42,360 nt of DNA, taken from NCBI GenBank assembly GCA_964431545.1, contig CAYSLC010000021.1, positions 1 to 42,360 of the forward strand, written 5' to 3'. Origin of the DNA: CAYSLC01 sp964431545 (GTDB taxonomy: Bacteria; Desulfobacterota; Desulfobacteria; Desulfobacterales; JAABSP01). The position numbers and the translations under genes were made by a program. Positions 32,737-40,588 of the stretch are shown piece after piece. A model generated the notes under the pieces. It ran no database searches, was not told the DNA's origin, and worked only from the letters and a program-made list of their open reading frames with translations. How positions within the stretch are numbered: position 1 is the first letter of the stretch; every line of letters begins with the position of its first letter.

Positions 32737-33201
32737 TCAGGCCTCACCCGGCGTTTCGGATGTCCCGTCGGCGATGGTTCCCCCGGCGGCTTCGATCTTC
32801 TGTTTCGCCGCTTTGCTCACGTGGTCCACCCGGACCGTCAACGGAAAATCGATCTCTCCCCGGGCCAGAAGCTTGATCCCGTCGTACCGGTTCTTGACCA
32901 GCCCGACCTCGATGAGGGCGTTCTCGTCGACCCTGGCCCCGCTCTCGAATCGTTTCAGGTCCACGATATTGATGACGGCGAACCGTTTCTTGAAAATATT
33001 GGTGAATCCACGCTTGGGGAGGCGGCGATGGATGGGCATCTGACCCCCTTCGTACCCGGGCCGGACGCCGCCGCCGGAGCGGCTCTTGTGCCCTTTGCTG
33101 CCCCTGCCTCCGGTTTTGCCCTGCCCGGAGCCGACCCCTCGACCGAGGCGTTTCCGGTCCTTTCTGGCGCCTTTCTCCGGCTTCAATTGGCTAAGTCTCA
33201 T
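32737..33201 (-). CDS. rplO: 50S ribosomal protein L15
   Basis: L15 is a late-assembly 50S protein that bridges rRNA domains. The 154-aa protein has the Gly/Lys-rich extended N-terminus (LGRGVGSGQGKTGGRGSKG, 19-37) and a globular C-terminal part, slightly longer than average. The ATG lies inside the rpmD 3' end (11-bp overlap). Confidence 0.97.
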   Translation of the reverse strand: MRLSQLKPEKGARKDRKRLGRGVGSGQGKTGGRGSKGHKSRSGGGVRPGYEGGQMPIHRRLPKRGFTNIFKKRFAVINIVDLKRFESGARVDENALIEVGLVKNRYDGIKLLARGEIDFPLTVRVDHVSKAAKQKIEAAGGTIADGTSETPGEA

Positions 33202-33376
33202 CCGTATTCTCCTCGGCCTTCACGAGATGGGATACCGCATTGATCATCCCTCGAATGGCGGGGGTGTCCCGCAGTTCGACGGTGCGACCGACCCGGTTGA
33301 GCCCCATTCCCCGAAGGACCTTCCGGTGTTTCTCGGGCCGGCCGATCATGCTTTTCACAAGCGTCACTCTCAGCAT
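33191..33376 (-). CDS. rpmD: 50S ribosomal protein L30
   Basis: A 61-aa L30 with the family pattern VTLVKSMIGRPEKHRKVLRG and GLNRVGRTVELRDTPAIRGMI. L30 is absent from some bacterial lineages but present here in its standard place between rpsE and rplO. ATG at 33376 with GGAAGGAG upstream. Confidence 0.96.
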   Translation of the reverse strand: MLRVTLVKSMIGRPEKHRKVLRGMGLNRVGRTVELRDTPAIRGMINAVSHLVKAEENTDET

Positions 33377-33407
33377 CTGTCCGCTCCTTCCGTTCTCCGC
33401 GCCGTCC

Positions 33408-33902
33408 CTAAAGCTCCGCGGCGACCTTCCCTCTCCGGGAGGCCACCTCTTCGCGGCTCTGGAGCTGGGAAAGCCCCGTCATGGTCGCCTTGACCACGTT
33501 ATGCGGGTTGTTGGTTCCCATGCACTTGGTCAGGATGTTCTGCACTCCGGCCGCCTCCAGCACCGCCCGTACCGCGCCGCCGGCGATGACGCCGGTCCCC
33601 TCGGAGGCCGGTTTCAGCAGGACCCGTCCGGCACCGAACCGCCCGATGATCTCGAAGGGGATCGTCCCCTCCGTCAGGGGGACCTTGATCATGGTTTTCT
33701 TTGCCTTTTCGACCCCCTTTCGAATCGCCTCGGGGACCTCTCCGGCCTTGCCCAGACCGAATCCGACGTTGCCCTGCCCGTCCCCCACCACGACGATGGC
33801 GCTGAAACTGAACCGCCGGCCGCCCTTGACCACCTTGGCCACCCGGCTGATGTGGACTACCTTGTCGATAAACTGATTGTCGTCTGAATCCTGCCTGAAC
33901 AA
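33408..33902 (-). CDS. rpsE: 30S ribosomal protein S5, TTG start
   Basis: S5 acts in decoding fidelity at the mRNA entry channel. The 164-aa protein has FIDKVVHISRVAKVVKGGRR (11-30) and VVGDGQGNVGFGLGKAGEVP, the core S5 motifs. The start is TTG at 33902 with GGAGGAG upstream; no nearby in-frame ATG could replace it. A 137-bp gap separates it from rplR. Confidence 0.97.
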   Translation of the reverse strand: MFRQDSDDNQFIDKVVHISRVAKVVKGGRRFSFSAIVVVGDGQGNVGFGLGKAGEVPEAIRKGVEKAKKTMIKVPLTEGTIPFEIIGRFGAGRVLLKPASEGTGVIAGGAVRAVLEAAGVQNILTKCMGTNNPHNVVKATMTGLSQLQSREEVASRRGKVAAEL

Positions 33903-33924
33903 GATCTCTCCTCCTTCAAGTTGC

Positions 33925-33938
33925 GCGGGGCTCCCCGC
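33925..33938 (-). other. Short perfect stem before rpsE
   Basis: GCGGGG-CT-CCCCGC; as RNA it would form five pairs with a 4-base loop. It lies about ten bases upstream of the rpsE ribosome binding site in the unusually long rplR-rpsE gap (33903-34039), which otherwise holds no recognisable gene. Confidence 0.35.
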
Positions 33939-34039
33939 CGTCGGGATACGATGTTATTCCAAACACGCCGTCCTTGGAGGCCGGGCTGTCACCAGACCGT
34001 CGTTCAACCACTGGGCGACGTGGGTTCGGATGCGGGGCC

Positions 34040-34408
34040 TCAGAAGTCGAGTCCCGCTTCCCGGGCGCCCTCGGAGACCGCCTTGACCCTGCCGTGGTAG
34101 AGGAATCCGTTCCGGTCGAAGACGACCTTCTTGATCCCCTTCTCCGCCCCCCGCTCCGCCAAAAGCTTCCCGACGTAGCCGGCCGCGGCAACCTTGCTTT
34201 CGAATTTCGGCTGCTCCCGGACGGCCTTTTCCACGGTGGAGGCGGCGGCGATTGTGCTGCCGCTCCTGTCGTCGATGATCTGCGCATAGATGTGCCGGGC
34301 GCTCCGGAAAACGCTCAACCGGGGTCGTTCCGCCGTTCCGAGAACCCGCTTCCGGATCCGTTTCTTTCGCTTCAAACGCGCCTGCTTCTTGATATCGGTC
34401 GAACCCAT
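34040..34408 (-). CDS. rplR: 50S ribosomal protein L18
   Basis: L18 binds 5S rRNA in the central protuberance. The 122-aa protein carries RPRLSVFRSARHIYAQIIDD (28-47, conserved) and VVFDRNGFLYHGRVKAVSEGAREAGLDF-type ending. ATG start with AAAGG upstream; normal length. Confidence 0.97.
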   Translation of the reverse strand: MGSTDIKKQARLKRKKRIRKRVLGTAERPRLSVFRSARHIYAQIIDDRSGSTIAAASTVEKAVREQPKFESKVAAAGYVGKLLAERGAEKGIKKVVFDRNGFLYHGRVKAVSEGAREAGLDF

Positions 34409-34435
34409 CGTTTTTGCCTTTGCTTGAATCAGCCC

Positions 34436-34975
34436 TTATTTGGTGCCGGTCTTGCCAGCCTTGCGTTGAATATATTCCTCCGCATACTTCACCCCCTTGC
34501 CCTTGTACGGTTCGGGGGGTCTCAACCGGCGCATGGCCGCGGCGGTGTGCCCGACCAATTCCTTGTCGATCCCGCTCAACTTGACCACCGTGTTCTTCTC
34601 CACGGAGACCGCGACCCCCTCGGGGATCTCGAACCGGATGGGGTGAGAGTAGCCGAGGTTGAAGACGACGGCCTTTCCCGAGACTTCGGCGCGGTACCCG
34701 ATCCCGCTGATCTCCAGCGTCCGCTCGAACCCCTGGTTGACGCCGGTGACCATGTTCGCCACCAGGCTCCGGGCCAGCCCCCGCATGGCGCGGCTCTTCC
34801 GGTCCTCCTTGGGGATGGTCACCAGAATCTGATCGTCCGAAATCTCCAGATCGACCATGGGCGGAATGGGTCGTTCGAGCTTCCCCTTGTCCCCCTGGAC
34901 CGAAATAAACCGGTCTTTGTAGGTGATCTTGGTGCTCCCCGGTATCGGAATCGGCTTTTTCCCTACTCGAGACAT
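34436..34975 (-). CDS. rplF: 50S ribosomal protein L6
   Basis: L6 supports the factor-binding site of the 50S subunit. The 179-aa protein begins MSRVGKKPIPIPGS and ends PPEPYKGKGVKYAEE followed by a basic tail, both standard. ATG at 34975 with AGGAGT upstream. Confidence 0.98.
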   Translation of the reverse strand: MSRVGKKPIPIPGSTKITYKDRFISVQGDKGKLERPIPPMVDLEISDDQILVTIPKEDRKSRAMRGLARSLVANMVTGVNQGFERTLEISGIGYRAEVSGKAVVFNLGYSHPIRFEIPEGVAVSVEKNTVVKLSGIDKELVGHTAAAMRRLRPPEPYKGKGVKYAEEYIQRKAGKTGTK

Positions 34976-35016
34976 GAAATACTCCTGTGATTATGAAAGG
35001 AACTCGGTAACGAGGC

Positions 35017-35409
35017 CTACCATACCTGGCAGAGAACCTCTCCGCCCACGTTTTCGCTCCGGGCCCGTTTATCGGTCATCACGCCCTTGGAGGTGGATAG
35101 GATGGCGACGCCGGTGCCGTTGAAGACCGGACGGATATCCTTGCTCTTGAGGTACCGACGGCGACTCGGCTTGCTGACCCGCTCCACCTGATAGATGGCG
35201 TGGGTCTGCGCCTCCCCGTACTTGAGGTAGACGCGCAGAACCCCTTGCTTGCCGTCCTGGACGAACTTGTAATTCCGGATGTACCCCTCGTTTTTCAGAA
35301 CCTTGGCCAGCTCGACCTTCAGCTTGGATCCTGGAATGTCCACGCTGTTGAGTTTCGCATTTCCGGCGTTCCGAATCCGGGTCAACATATCCGCGATGGG
35401 ATCACTCAT
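35017..35409 (-). CDS. rpsH: 30S ribosomal protein S8
   Basis: S8 organises the central domain of 16S rRNA and in E. coli represses the spc operon at the rplE start. The 130-aa protein begins MSDPIADMLTRIRNA and has GVAILSTSKGVMTDKRAR with the conserved C-terminal GGEVLCQVW. I chose ATG 35409, six bases after AGAAGG, over the ATG two codons earlier, which touches that site. Confidence 0.97.
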   Translation of the reverse strand: MSDPIADMLTRIRNAGNAKLNSVDIPGSKLKVELAKVLKNEGYIRNYKFVQDGKQGVLRVYLKYGEAQTHAIYQVERVSKPSRRRYLKSKDIRPVFNGTGVAILSTSKGVMTDKRARSENVGGEVLCQVW

Positions 35410-35472
35410 CGTCATCCTTCTAATCTCCGTTGCCTAATGGGTGTTTCTCGTTTTCGGGCCCGTTGCGGGGGG

Positions 35473-35658
35473 CTACCAGCTCGATTTGATCACGCCGGGC
35501 AGCTTTCCCTCGGATGCGAGGTTCCGGAAGCAGATCCGGCAGATTCCGAACTTCCTTAAAAAGGCCCTCGACCGGCCGCACATGGGGCACCGATTGTAGC
35601 TTCTCACGCTGAACTTCGGCTTTCGTTTCGCCTTCATCATGAGCGATTTCTTTGCCAA
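35473..35658 (-). CDS. rpsN: 30S ribosomal protein S14, short zinc type, TTG start
   Basis: The 61-aa zinc-binding S14 (CPMCGRSRAFLRKFGICRIC; Cys24, Cys27, Cys40, Cys43) is a 30S head protein. TTG start at 35658, nearly three bases after GGAGGAG; the first residues MAKKSLMMKAKR are canonical. The zinc form is the one used under zinc-replete conditions in species with both forms. Confidence 0.97.
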   Translation of the reverse strand: MAKKSLMMKAKRKPKFSVRSYNRCPMCGRSRAFLRKFGICRICFRNLASEGKLPGVIKSSW

Positions 35659-35670
35659 ATCTCCTCCTTA

Positions 35671-36210
35671 TCAGTTCCTGAACGGCATCCCCAGGTGCTT
35701 CAGCAGGCTCTTTCCCTCTTCGTCGTCGCCGGCCGTGGTCACGATGGAGACGTTGAGTCCCTTGATGGCATCGATCTTGTCGTAATCGATCTCGGGAAAG
35801 ATAATGTGCTCCCGGATTCCGAGGGAGTAGTTCCCATGTCCGTCGAAGGCTTTCCCGGATACGCCTCTGAAATCCCGGACCCGGGGGAGGGCGACGTTCA
35901 CCAGCTTGTACAAAAAGTCGTACATCCGTTCCCGTCGCAGGGTCACCATACACCCGATGGGCATCCCGGCTCTCAGTTTGAAGGCGGCGATCGACTTTTT
36001 GGCCCGGGTGATCACCGGCTTCTGCCCGGAGATCATCTTGAGTTCCTCGGCGGCCGAATCGAGCAGTTTGATGTTGTGGATCGCCTCTCCCAGCCCCATG
36101 TTGAGCACGATCTTCCGGAGCATCGGAACCTGCATCCTGTTTTTATAACCGAAGGCATCGACCAGCTGGGGGACGATCTCCTTCTCGTAAAGCGTCTTGA
36201 GTTGTGACAT
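35671..36210 (-). CDS. rplE: 50S ribosomal protein L5
   Basis: L5 binds 5S rRNA and contacts the P-site tRNA. The 179-aa protein begins MSQLKTLYEKEIVPQL and includes KIVLNMGLGEA, GQKPVITRAKKSIAAFKLR and VRDFRGVSGKAFDG. ATG 36210 follows GAGGAAGG; an ATG 15 codons upstream would overlap rplX. Confidence 0.98.
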   Translation of the reverse strand: MSQLKTLYEKEIVPQLVDAFGYKNRMQVPMLRKIVLNMGLGEAIHNIKLLDSAAEELKMISGQKPVITRAKKSIAAFKLRAGMPIGCMVTLRRERMYDFLYKLVNVALPRVRDFRGVSGKAFDGHGNYSLGIREHIIFPEIDYDKIDAIKGLNVSIVTTAGDDEEGKSLLKHLGMPFRN

Positions 36211-36244
36211 CACCTTCCTCCGACGTGGCGAACCAATTGTTCGG

Positions 36245-36574
36245 CTAGCGGTCAATCACCTCGCTGCATTTCTTGCAGACCCGCACCTTGCCGCCGTCCT
36301 CGAGATCCCGCATTTTGACGCGCGCAGGCTGCATGCACTTGTTGCACATGAGCATGACGTTGGACCAGTGGATCGGCGCCTCCTTCTCGATGATGCCCCC
36401 CTGCTTGCTCTGGGCGCTCGGGCGTGCGTGCCGCTTGACAAAGTTGACGTTCTCCACAAGGAGCCGGTCATCCTTCCGGACCACCTTGAGAACCTTGCCG
36501 ATTTTCCCTTTGTCCTTACCGGCGATGACCTTGACTTTATCGTCCCTCTTGATATGGATCTTTTCCGTCTTCAT
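36245..36574 (-). CDS. rplX: 50S ribosomal protein L24 with two CxxC pairs
   Basis: L24 is an early 50S assembly protein with a KOW motif (KVIAGKDKGKIGKVLKV, 15-31). The 109-aa protein has Cys77, Cys80, Cys100 and Cys103, a probable zinc site found in L24 of only some lineages. I chose ATG 36574, nine bases after GGAG, over a GTG five codons earlier. Confidence 0.97.
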   Translation of the reverse strand: MKTEKIHIKRDDKVKVIAGKDKGKIGKVLKVVRKDDRLLVENVNFVKRHARPSAQSKQGGIIEKEAPIHWSNVMLMCNKCMQPARVKMRDLEDGGKVRVCKKCSEVIDR

Positions 36575-36627
36575 TCTCACTCTCTCCACGGGGCCGGTCT
36601 TCCGAAGGCCGCCTGCGTTCGACGATG

Positions 36628-36645
36628 GCGCTTCTGTTAAAGCGC
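36628..36645 (-). other. Stem-loop directly after the rplN stop
   Basis: GCGCTT-N6-AAGCGC, a perfect 6-bp stem that starts at the base after the rplN stop codon on the minus strand. No T-run follows. It may mark an mRNA processing or stability site between rplN and rplX. Confidence 0.45.
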
Positions 36646-37014
36646 TTAGAGCACTTCGGGGGCCAGCGAGATGATCTTCATGAACTGTTTGGCCCTGAGT
36701 TCCCTGGCCACGGGGCCGAAGATGCGCGTTCCGATGGGTTCCCGGTGGGCGTTGATCAGCACGGCGGAGTTTTCGTCGAACCGAATATAGGACCCATCGG
36801 GTCGGCGCATCTCCTTCTTGGTCCTGACCACGACGGCCTTGAGCACGTCGCCCTTCTTCACCTTGGCGTTGGGGATCGCCTCCTTGACCGCCACCACGAT
36901 GATGTCGCCGATCTTGGCATACCGCCGCCGGGAACCGCCCAGCACCTTGATGCAGTACAATTCCTTCGCACCCGAATTGTCGGCCACCGTCAATCTCGAT
37001 TCTGCCTGGATCAT
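36646..37014 (-). CDS. rplN: 50S ribosomal protein L14
   Basis: L14 forms intersubunit bridges. The 122-aa protein is standard: MIQAESRLTVADNSGAKEL at the start, GDIIVVAVKEAIPNAKVKKG in the middle, and FGPVARELRAKQFMKIISLAPEVL-type end. ATG with GGGGAAGG upstream. Confidence 0.98.
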   Translation of the reverse strand: MIQAESRLTVADNSGAKELYCIKVLGGSRRRYAKIGDIIVVAVKEAIPNAKVKKGDVLKAVVVRTKKEMRRPDGSYIRFDENSAVLINAHREPIGTRIFGPVARELRAKQFMKIISLAPEVL

Positions 37015-37032
37015 CTCAACCTTCCCCGGTCA

Positions 37033-37290
37033 TCAAACCGCCTTCACCATGATGTCGCTGACGCGCCATTTCTTTGATTTGCTCAGGGGCCTCGACTCCG
37101 TGATGAGGACCCTGTCCCCGATGCCGCAGGCGTTCGCCTCGTCGTGCGCGGCAAACTTGGCCCGTCTGCGAATGTACTTATGGTACAATCGGTGTTTCAC
37201 CAATCTTTCAACCAGGACGACGACGGTTTTATCCATTTTGTTGCTGACCACCGTCCCGACCAGTTGCCGTTTCATTCCTCGCTTCTTCAT
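37033..37290 (-). CDS. rpsQ: 30S ribosomal protein S17
   Basis: S17 is a primary 16S rRNA binder with an OB fold. The 85-aa protein has LVGTVVSNKMDKTVVVLVER (10-29) and CGIGDRVLITESRPLSKSKKW, both family signatures. The ATG at 37290 is used; a second ATG five codons on is possible. Confidence 0.97.
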   Translation of the reverse strand: MKKRGMKRQLVGTVVSNKMDKTVVVLVERLVKHRLYHKYIRRRAKFAAHDEANACGIGDRVLITESRPLSKSKKWRVSDIMVKAV

Positions 37291-37369
37291 GGCTTACCGT
37301 CAACGCCTCTTGTCATTGAATGTCTCATGAATGTTTGTCTTTGTGTCGGTTCCCGGGACCGTCAGGTCC

Positions 37370-37561
37370 TCACTTCCCGGCGGTCTCCGTCAGGATCGTT
37401 TCGATCCTGGCGATATCCCGTTTGGTCTGCCGGATCTTCCGGGGATTCTCGAGATGGCCCAGGCCGTGCTGAAAGCGAAGGTTGAAGATCTCTTCGCGCA
37501 GTTCGGACAGCTTCTGTTCGGCCTCCTCCGTGGTCCAATCACGAATATCGTTCGGTTTCAT
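37370..37561 (-). CDS. rpmC: 50S ribosomal protein L29
   Basis: L29 sits at the peptide exit tunnel, near the trigger factor and SRP docking site. The 63-aa helical hairpin protein has WTTEEAEQKLSELREEIFNL and RFQHGLGHLENPRKIRQTKR-like sequence. Its ATG shares one base with the rplP stop (TGATG), showing coupled translation. Confidence 0.97.
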   Translation of the reverse strand: MKPNDIRDWTTEEAEQKLSELREEIFNLRFQHGLGHLENPRKIRQTKRDIARIETILTETAGK

Positions 37562-37974
37562 CAGCCGGTGCTCCTATCAATGAAACGGGTTTTGATGGGC
37601 AGCTTGTGGGCGGCCAGCCGAAGGGCCTCCTTGGCCAGTTCCCGGGAGACGCCCTCCATTTCGTAGAGGATCCTTCCGGGCCGGATCACGGCGGACCATC
37701 CCTCTGGAGCGCCCTTGCCCTTTCCCATCCGAACTTCGGCGGGCTTTTTGCTGAAGGGTTTGTCCGGAAAGATCCGGATCCACATCTTCCCCCCTCTTTT
37801 CACGTGCCGGGTCATGGCGATTCGAGCCGCCTCGATCTGCTTCGAGGTGATCGCCCCGCATTCCACGGCCTGGAGCCCGAACTCTCCGAAGTTGAGCGTG
37901 CTTCCCCGGTACGCGGCGCCTTTCATCCGGCCCTTCTGCTGCTTTCTGAACTTGACTTTCTTTGGGCTGAGCAT
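37561..37974 (-). CDS. rplP: 50S ribosomal protein L16
   Basis: L16 shapes the A site of the 50S subunit. The 137-aa protein begins MLSPKKVKFRKQQKGRMKG and has GKMWIRIFPDKPFSKKPAEVRMGKGKG, both typical. The ATG follows AGAGGGA. The 140-bp gap before it holds a perfect palindrome and repeats, listed separately. Confidence 0.98.
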   Translation of the reverse strand: MLSPKKVKFRKQQKGRMKGAAYRGSTLNFGEFGLQAVECGAITSKQIEAARIAMTRHVKRGGKMWIRIFPDKPFSKKPAEVRMGKGKGAPEGWSAVIRPGRILYEMEGVSRELAKEALRLAAHKLPIKTRFIDRSTG

Positions 37975-37986
37975 GGTTCGTCCCTC

Positions 37987-38101
37987 TTCCGATCGCCCGC
38001 GGGCGATCTCGATTTACCGGCGTGTGGATCCCACCGAGGCCTTCCGATTCCGATCTTCCGCTTGCGATCCACTCATTCTAAGTGATTCCGATGGTTCCGA
38101 T
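37987..38101. repeat. Five TTCCGAT repeats in the rpsC-rplP gap
   Basis: TTCCGAT occurs at 37987, 38042, 38048, 38086 and 38095 (plus-strand reading; ATCGGAA in the mRNA), two copies overlapping by one base. The gap is long for rpsC-rplP, which are usually close together. No small gene is apparent in it. Confidence 0.6.
37991..38008. other. 18-bp perfect palindrome before rplP
   Basis: GATCGCCCGCGGGCGATC is fully self-complementary. In the transcript it would form a hairpin of about seven pairs just upstream of the rplP ribosome binding site; in DNA it could be a protein-binding site. No T-run follows. Confidence 0.6.
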
Positions 38102-38114
38102 CCGACGGACCGCT

Positions 38115-38768
38115 TTAGGTGCCGAGGGTCTCCGGAGAATCCTTCTTGAGAATCTCCCCTTTGAAGATGAAGACCTTTACACCGATGGTGCCGTAGGTGG
38201 TCCGGGCCTCGGAAAAGCCGTAATCGATGTCGGCCCGCAGGGTGTGCAGCGGCACCCGTCCCTCCCGGTACCATTCGCGCCTGGCCATCTCCGCGCCGCC
38301 GAGACGGCCGGCACAGATGATCTTCACCCCTTTGGCCCCGAAGCGCATGGAGGAAGAGACGCCCCGCTTCATGGCCCGGCGGAACGCCACCCGGCGTTCG
38401 ATTTGAAGCGCCACGTTCTCCGAGACCAGCTGCGCGTCGATCTCCGGCTTTCGCACCTCCTGGATATCGATGAAGACCTCCTGGGAGATCATCTTCTCCA
38501 GTTCCTTTTTCAGGAGTTCGATCTCCGATCCCTTCTTTCCGATGACGATTCCCGGCCTGGCCGTGAAAATTCTGAGCCGCACCCGCTTGGACGAGCGTTC
38601 GATCTCGATCCTGGAAATGCCCGCGTGGTAGAGCTTGTTCTTGATGAACTTCCGGATGTTGTGATCCTCTAGAATATAATCCGAATAATTCCGGTCGGCA
38701 TACCACCGGGAGTCCCAGGTCTTGACGATCCCCAATCTCAATCCTATGGGATTTACTTTCTGGCCCAA
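38115..38768 (-). CDS. rpsC: 30S ribosomal protein S3, TTG start
   Basis: S3 forms part of the mRNA entry channel and its helicase activity. The 217-aa protein begins MGQKVNPIGLRLGI and has the KH domain with FTARPGIVIGKKGSEIELL (68-86). The start is TTG at 38768, with AAGGAGG eight bases upstream; no in-frame ATG is nearby. Confidence 0.97.
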   Translation of the reverse strand: MGQKVNPIGLRLGIVKTWDSRWYADRNYSDYILEDHNIRKFIKNKLYHAGISRIEIERSSKRVRLRIFTARPGIVIGKKGSEIELLKKELEKMISQEVFIDIQEVRKPEIDAQLVSENVALQIERRVAFRRAMKRGVSSSMRFGAKGVKIICAGRLGGAEMARREWYREGRVPLHTLRADIDYGFSEARTTYGTIGVKVFIFKGEILKKDSPETLGT

Positions 38769-38787
38769 GCTTTTACCTCCTTACGAT

Positions 38788-39129
38788 TTAGACAGAATCT
38801 TCAGCCAAGATGACCGTAATGTGCGATGTTCGCTTCAATATCCGTGTGCCTCTCCCCCGGGCGCGGGCCCGGAACCGTTTCAAGGTCGGCCCCTGATCGG
38901 CGAGAACGTTTTGGATTACCAGAGTGTCGACGTCGATCCCCGGGTATTGGTTCGCGTTGGCCACCGCGGACCGCACGATCTTCTCCACGATCCCCGCCGC
39001 CTTCTGCGGCATGAACTTCAGCGTGTTGAGCGCGGACTCCACCGGCTTTCCCTTGATCGCCCCCGCCATCATTCGAACCTTCTGGGGGGAAATCCTCACA
39101 TATCGATTGACCGCTTTTACCTCCATCAC
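38788..39129 (-). CDS. rplV: 50S ribosomal protein L22
   Basis: L22 lines the peptide exit tunnel with a long beta hairpin. The 113-aa protein has RYVRISPQKVRMMAGAIKGK (9-28) and the hairpin tip segment FRARARGRGTRILKRTSHITV-type end. ATG start; normal length. Confidence 0.97.
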   Translation of the reverse strand: MMEVKAVNRYVRISPQKVRMMAGAIKGKPVESALNTLKFMPQKAAGIVEKIVRSAVANANQYPGIDVDTLVIQNVLADQGPTLKRFRARARGRGTRILKRTSHITVILAEDSV

Positions 39130-39164
39130 GAAAGATTCCTCTTCGACTTGTCTGGTTTCGCCCG

Positions 39165-39446
39165 CTACTTTTTCAGCTTGGACTTCTTGTCGCCGGCATG
39201 GCCATAGAACGTTCGGGTCGGCGAGAACTCTCCCAGTTTGTGCCCCACCATATTTTCGGTCACAAAGACGGGCACGAACTTCCGCCCATTATGCACCGCA
39301 AGGGTGATTCCGACCATCTCCGGAATGATGGTGGACCGACGGGACCAGGTTTTGACCACCCGATTGGTCCGGGACTCCTGGGCATTCTCGACTTTTCGGA
39401 ACAACTTGTCCTCGACGAATGGACCTTTTTTTAACGACCGTGGCAT
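39165..39446 (-). CDS. rpsS: 30S ribosomal protein S19
   Basis: S19 lies in the 30S head beside S13. The 93-aa protein begins MPRSLKKGPFVEDKL and has TWSRRSTIIPEMVGITLAVH and VGHKLGEFSPTRTF, as usual. ATG start; 21 bp after rplB. Confidence 0.98.
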   Translation of the reverse strand: MPRSLKKGPFVEDKLFRKVENAQESRTNRVVKTWSRRSTIIPEMVGITLAVHNGRKFVPVFVTENMVGHKLGEFSPTRTFYGHAGDKKSKLKK

Positions 39447-39467
39447 ACGCTATCCTTATTAGTGCGC

Positions 39468-40292
39468 CTATTTGGTGCGCCGTTTGACGATATATCGATC
39501 GCTCCGCTTGTTCTTCCGGGTACGATACCCCTTGGTGGGTTTCCCCCATGGGGTACAGGGGTGCCGCCCGCCGGAAGAACGGCCTTCGCCGCCGCCCATG
39601 GGGTGGTCCACCGGATTCATGGCCACGCCGCGGACCCTCGGCCGCTTTCCGAGCCACCGCTTCCGGCCGGCCTTGCCGAGGCTGATGTTCTCGTGGACCA
39701 CGTTGCCCACCTGTCCGATGGTGGCCTGGCAGGTGAGAAGGACCATGCGGACCTCTCCGGAGGGGAGCTTCACCAGCGCGTACCGGTCCTCCTTGGCCAT
39801 CAACTGGGCAAAGGCCCCGGCGCTTCGAACGATCTGTCCCCCCCGACCCTGCCGAAGCTCGATGTTGTGGATATGGGTCCCCAGGGGAATTTTGGCCAGC
39901 GGCAGGCTGTTTCCGGGCTTGATGTCGGCCTCGGGCCCGGACATGATGGCGTCTCCGACGGAGAGGCTGACCGGCGCGAGGATGTACCGTTTTTCCCCGT
40001 CCGCATAGTGGAGCAGAGCGATCCGCGCGCTGCGGTTGGGATCATATTCGATGGCCGCGACCTTGGCCGGAACGCCGGTCTTGTCCCGCTTGAAATCGAT
40101 GATCCGATAGTGTCGCTTGTGGCCTCCGCCCCGGTACCTGCATGTGATCCGGCCGTTGACATTGCGTCCACCCTTTTTGCCGTTGGCTTTCAACAAGCTC
40201 TTCTCCGGTCTGCTCCGGGTGATCTCGTCGAAGGTGCCGTATTCCTGGAATCGCCGTCCGGCCGATGTCGGTTTCATCTTTTTGATTGCCAT
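39468..40292 (-). CDS. rplB: 50S ribosomal protein L2
   Basis: L2 is needed for subunit joining and peptidyl transfer. The 274-aa protein has RNVNGRITCRYRGGGHKRHYR (43-63 region, conserved) and the C-terminal VRGVAMNPVDHPMGGGEGR segment with the key histidine. ATG at 40292. Confidence 0.98.
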   Translation of the reverse strand: MAIKKMKPTSAGRRFQEYGTFDEITRSRPEKSLLKANGKKGGRNVNGRITCRYRGGGHKRHYRIIDFKRDKTGVPAKVAAIEYDPNRSARIALLHYADGEKRYILAPVSLSVGDAIMSGPEADIKPGNSLPLAKIPLGTHIHNIELRQGRGGQIVRSAGAFAQLMAKEDRYALVKLPSGEVRMVLLTCQATIGQVGNVVHENISLGKAGRKRWLGKRPRVRGVAMNPVDHPMGGGEGRSSGGRHPCTPWGKPTKGYRTRKNKRSDRYIVKRRTK

Positions 40293-40300
40293 GGTGGATC

Positions 40301-40588
40301 CTACGCTCCTTCAAAGGACTCTATTCGTTCGCCGGGATACAGTCGGACAACCGCCTTCTTCCAATCGCGCCGCTTTCCCATGATCCGGCCCCGCCGCTTG
40401 ATCTTCCCCTTGACCTGAAGGGTCCGTACCTCCTTGACCCGTACATTGAAGATCTGCTCGATGGCCCGGCCGATCTCCACGCGGTTGGCCCCGCGATCGA
40501 CCTCGAACACATACTGGTTGTTCATTTCGCGCTGATCGTTGGTCTTTTCCGTGACCAGCGGGCGTTTGATGACGTCATACCGGATCAT
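40301..40588 (-). CDS. rplW: 50S ribosomal protein L23
   Basis: L23 at the tunnel exit is the docking site for trigger factor and SRP. The 95-aa protein has VIKRPLVTEKT (6-16), FEVDRGANRVEIGRAIEQIF and VKEVRTLQVKGKIKRRGRIMG. Its ATG overlaps the rplD stop by 4 bp. Confidence 0.97.
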   Translation of the reverse strand: MIRYDVIKRPLVTEKTNDQREMNNQYVFEVDRGANRVEIGRAIEQIFNVRVKEVRTLQVKGKIKRRGRIMGKRRDWKKAVVRLYPGERIESFEGA

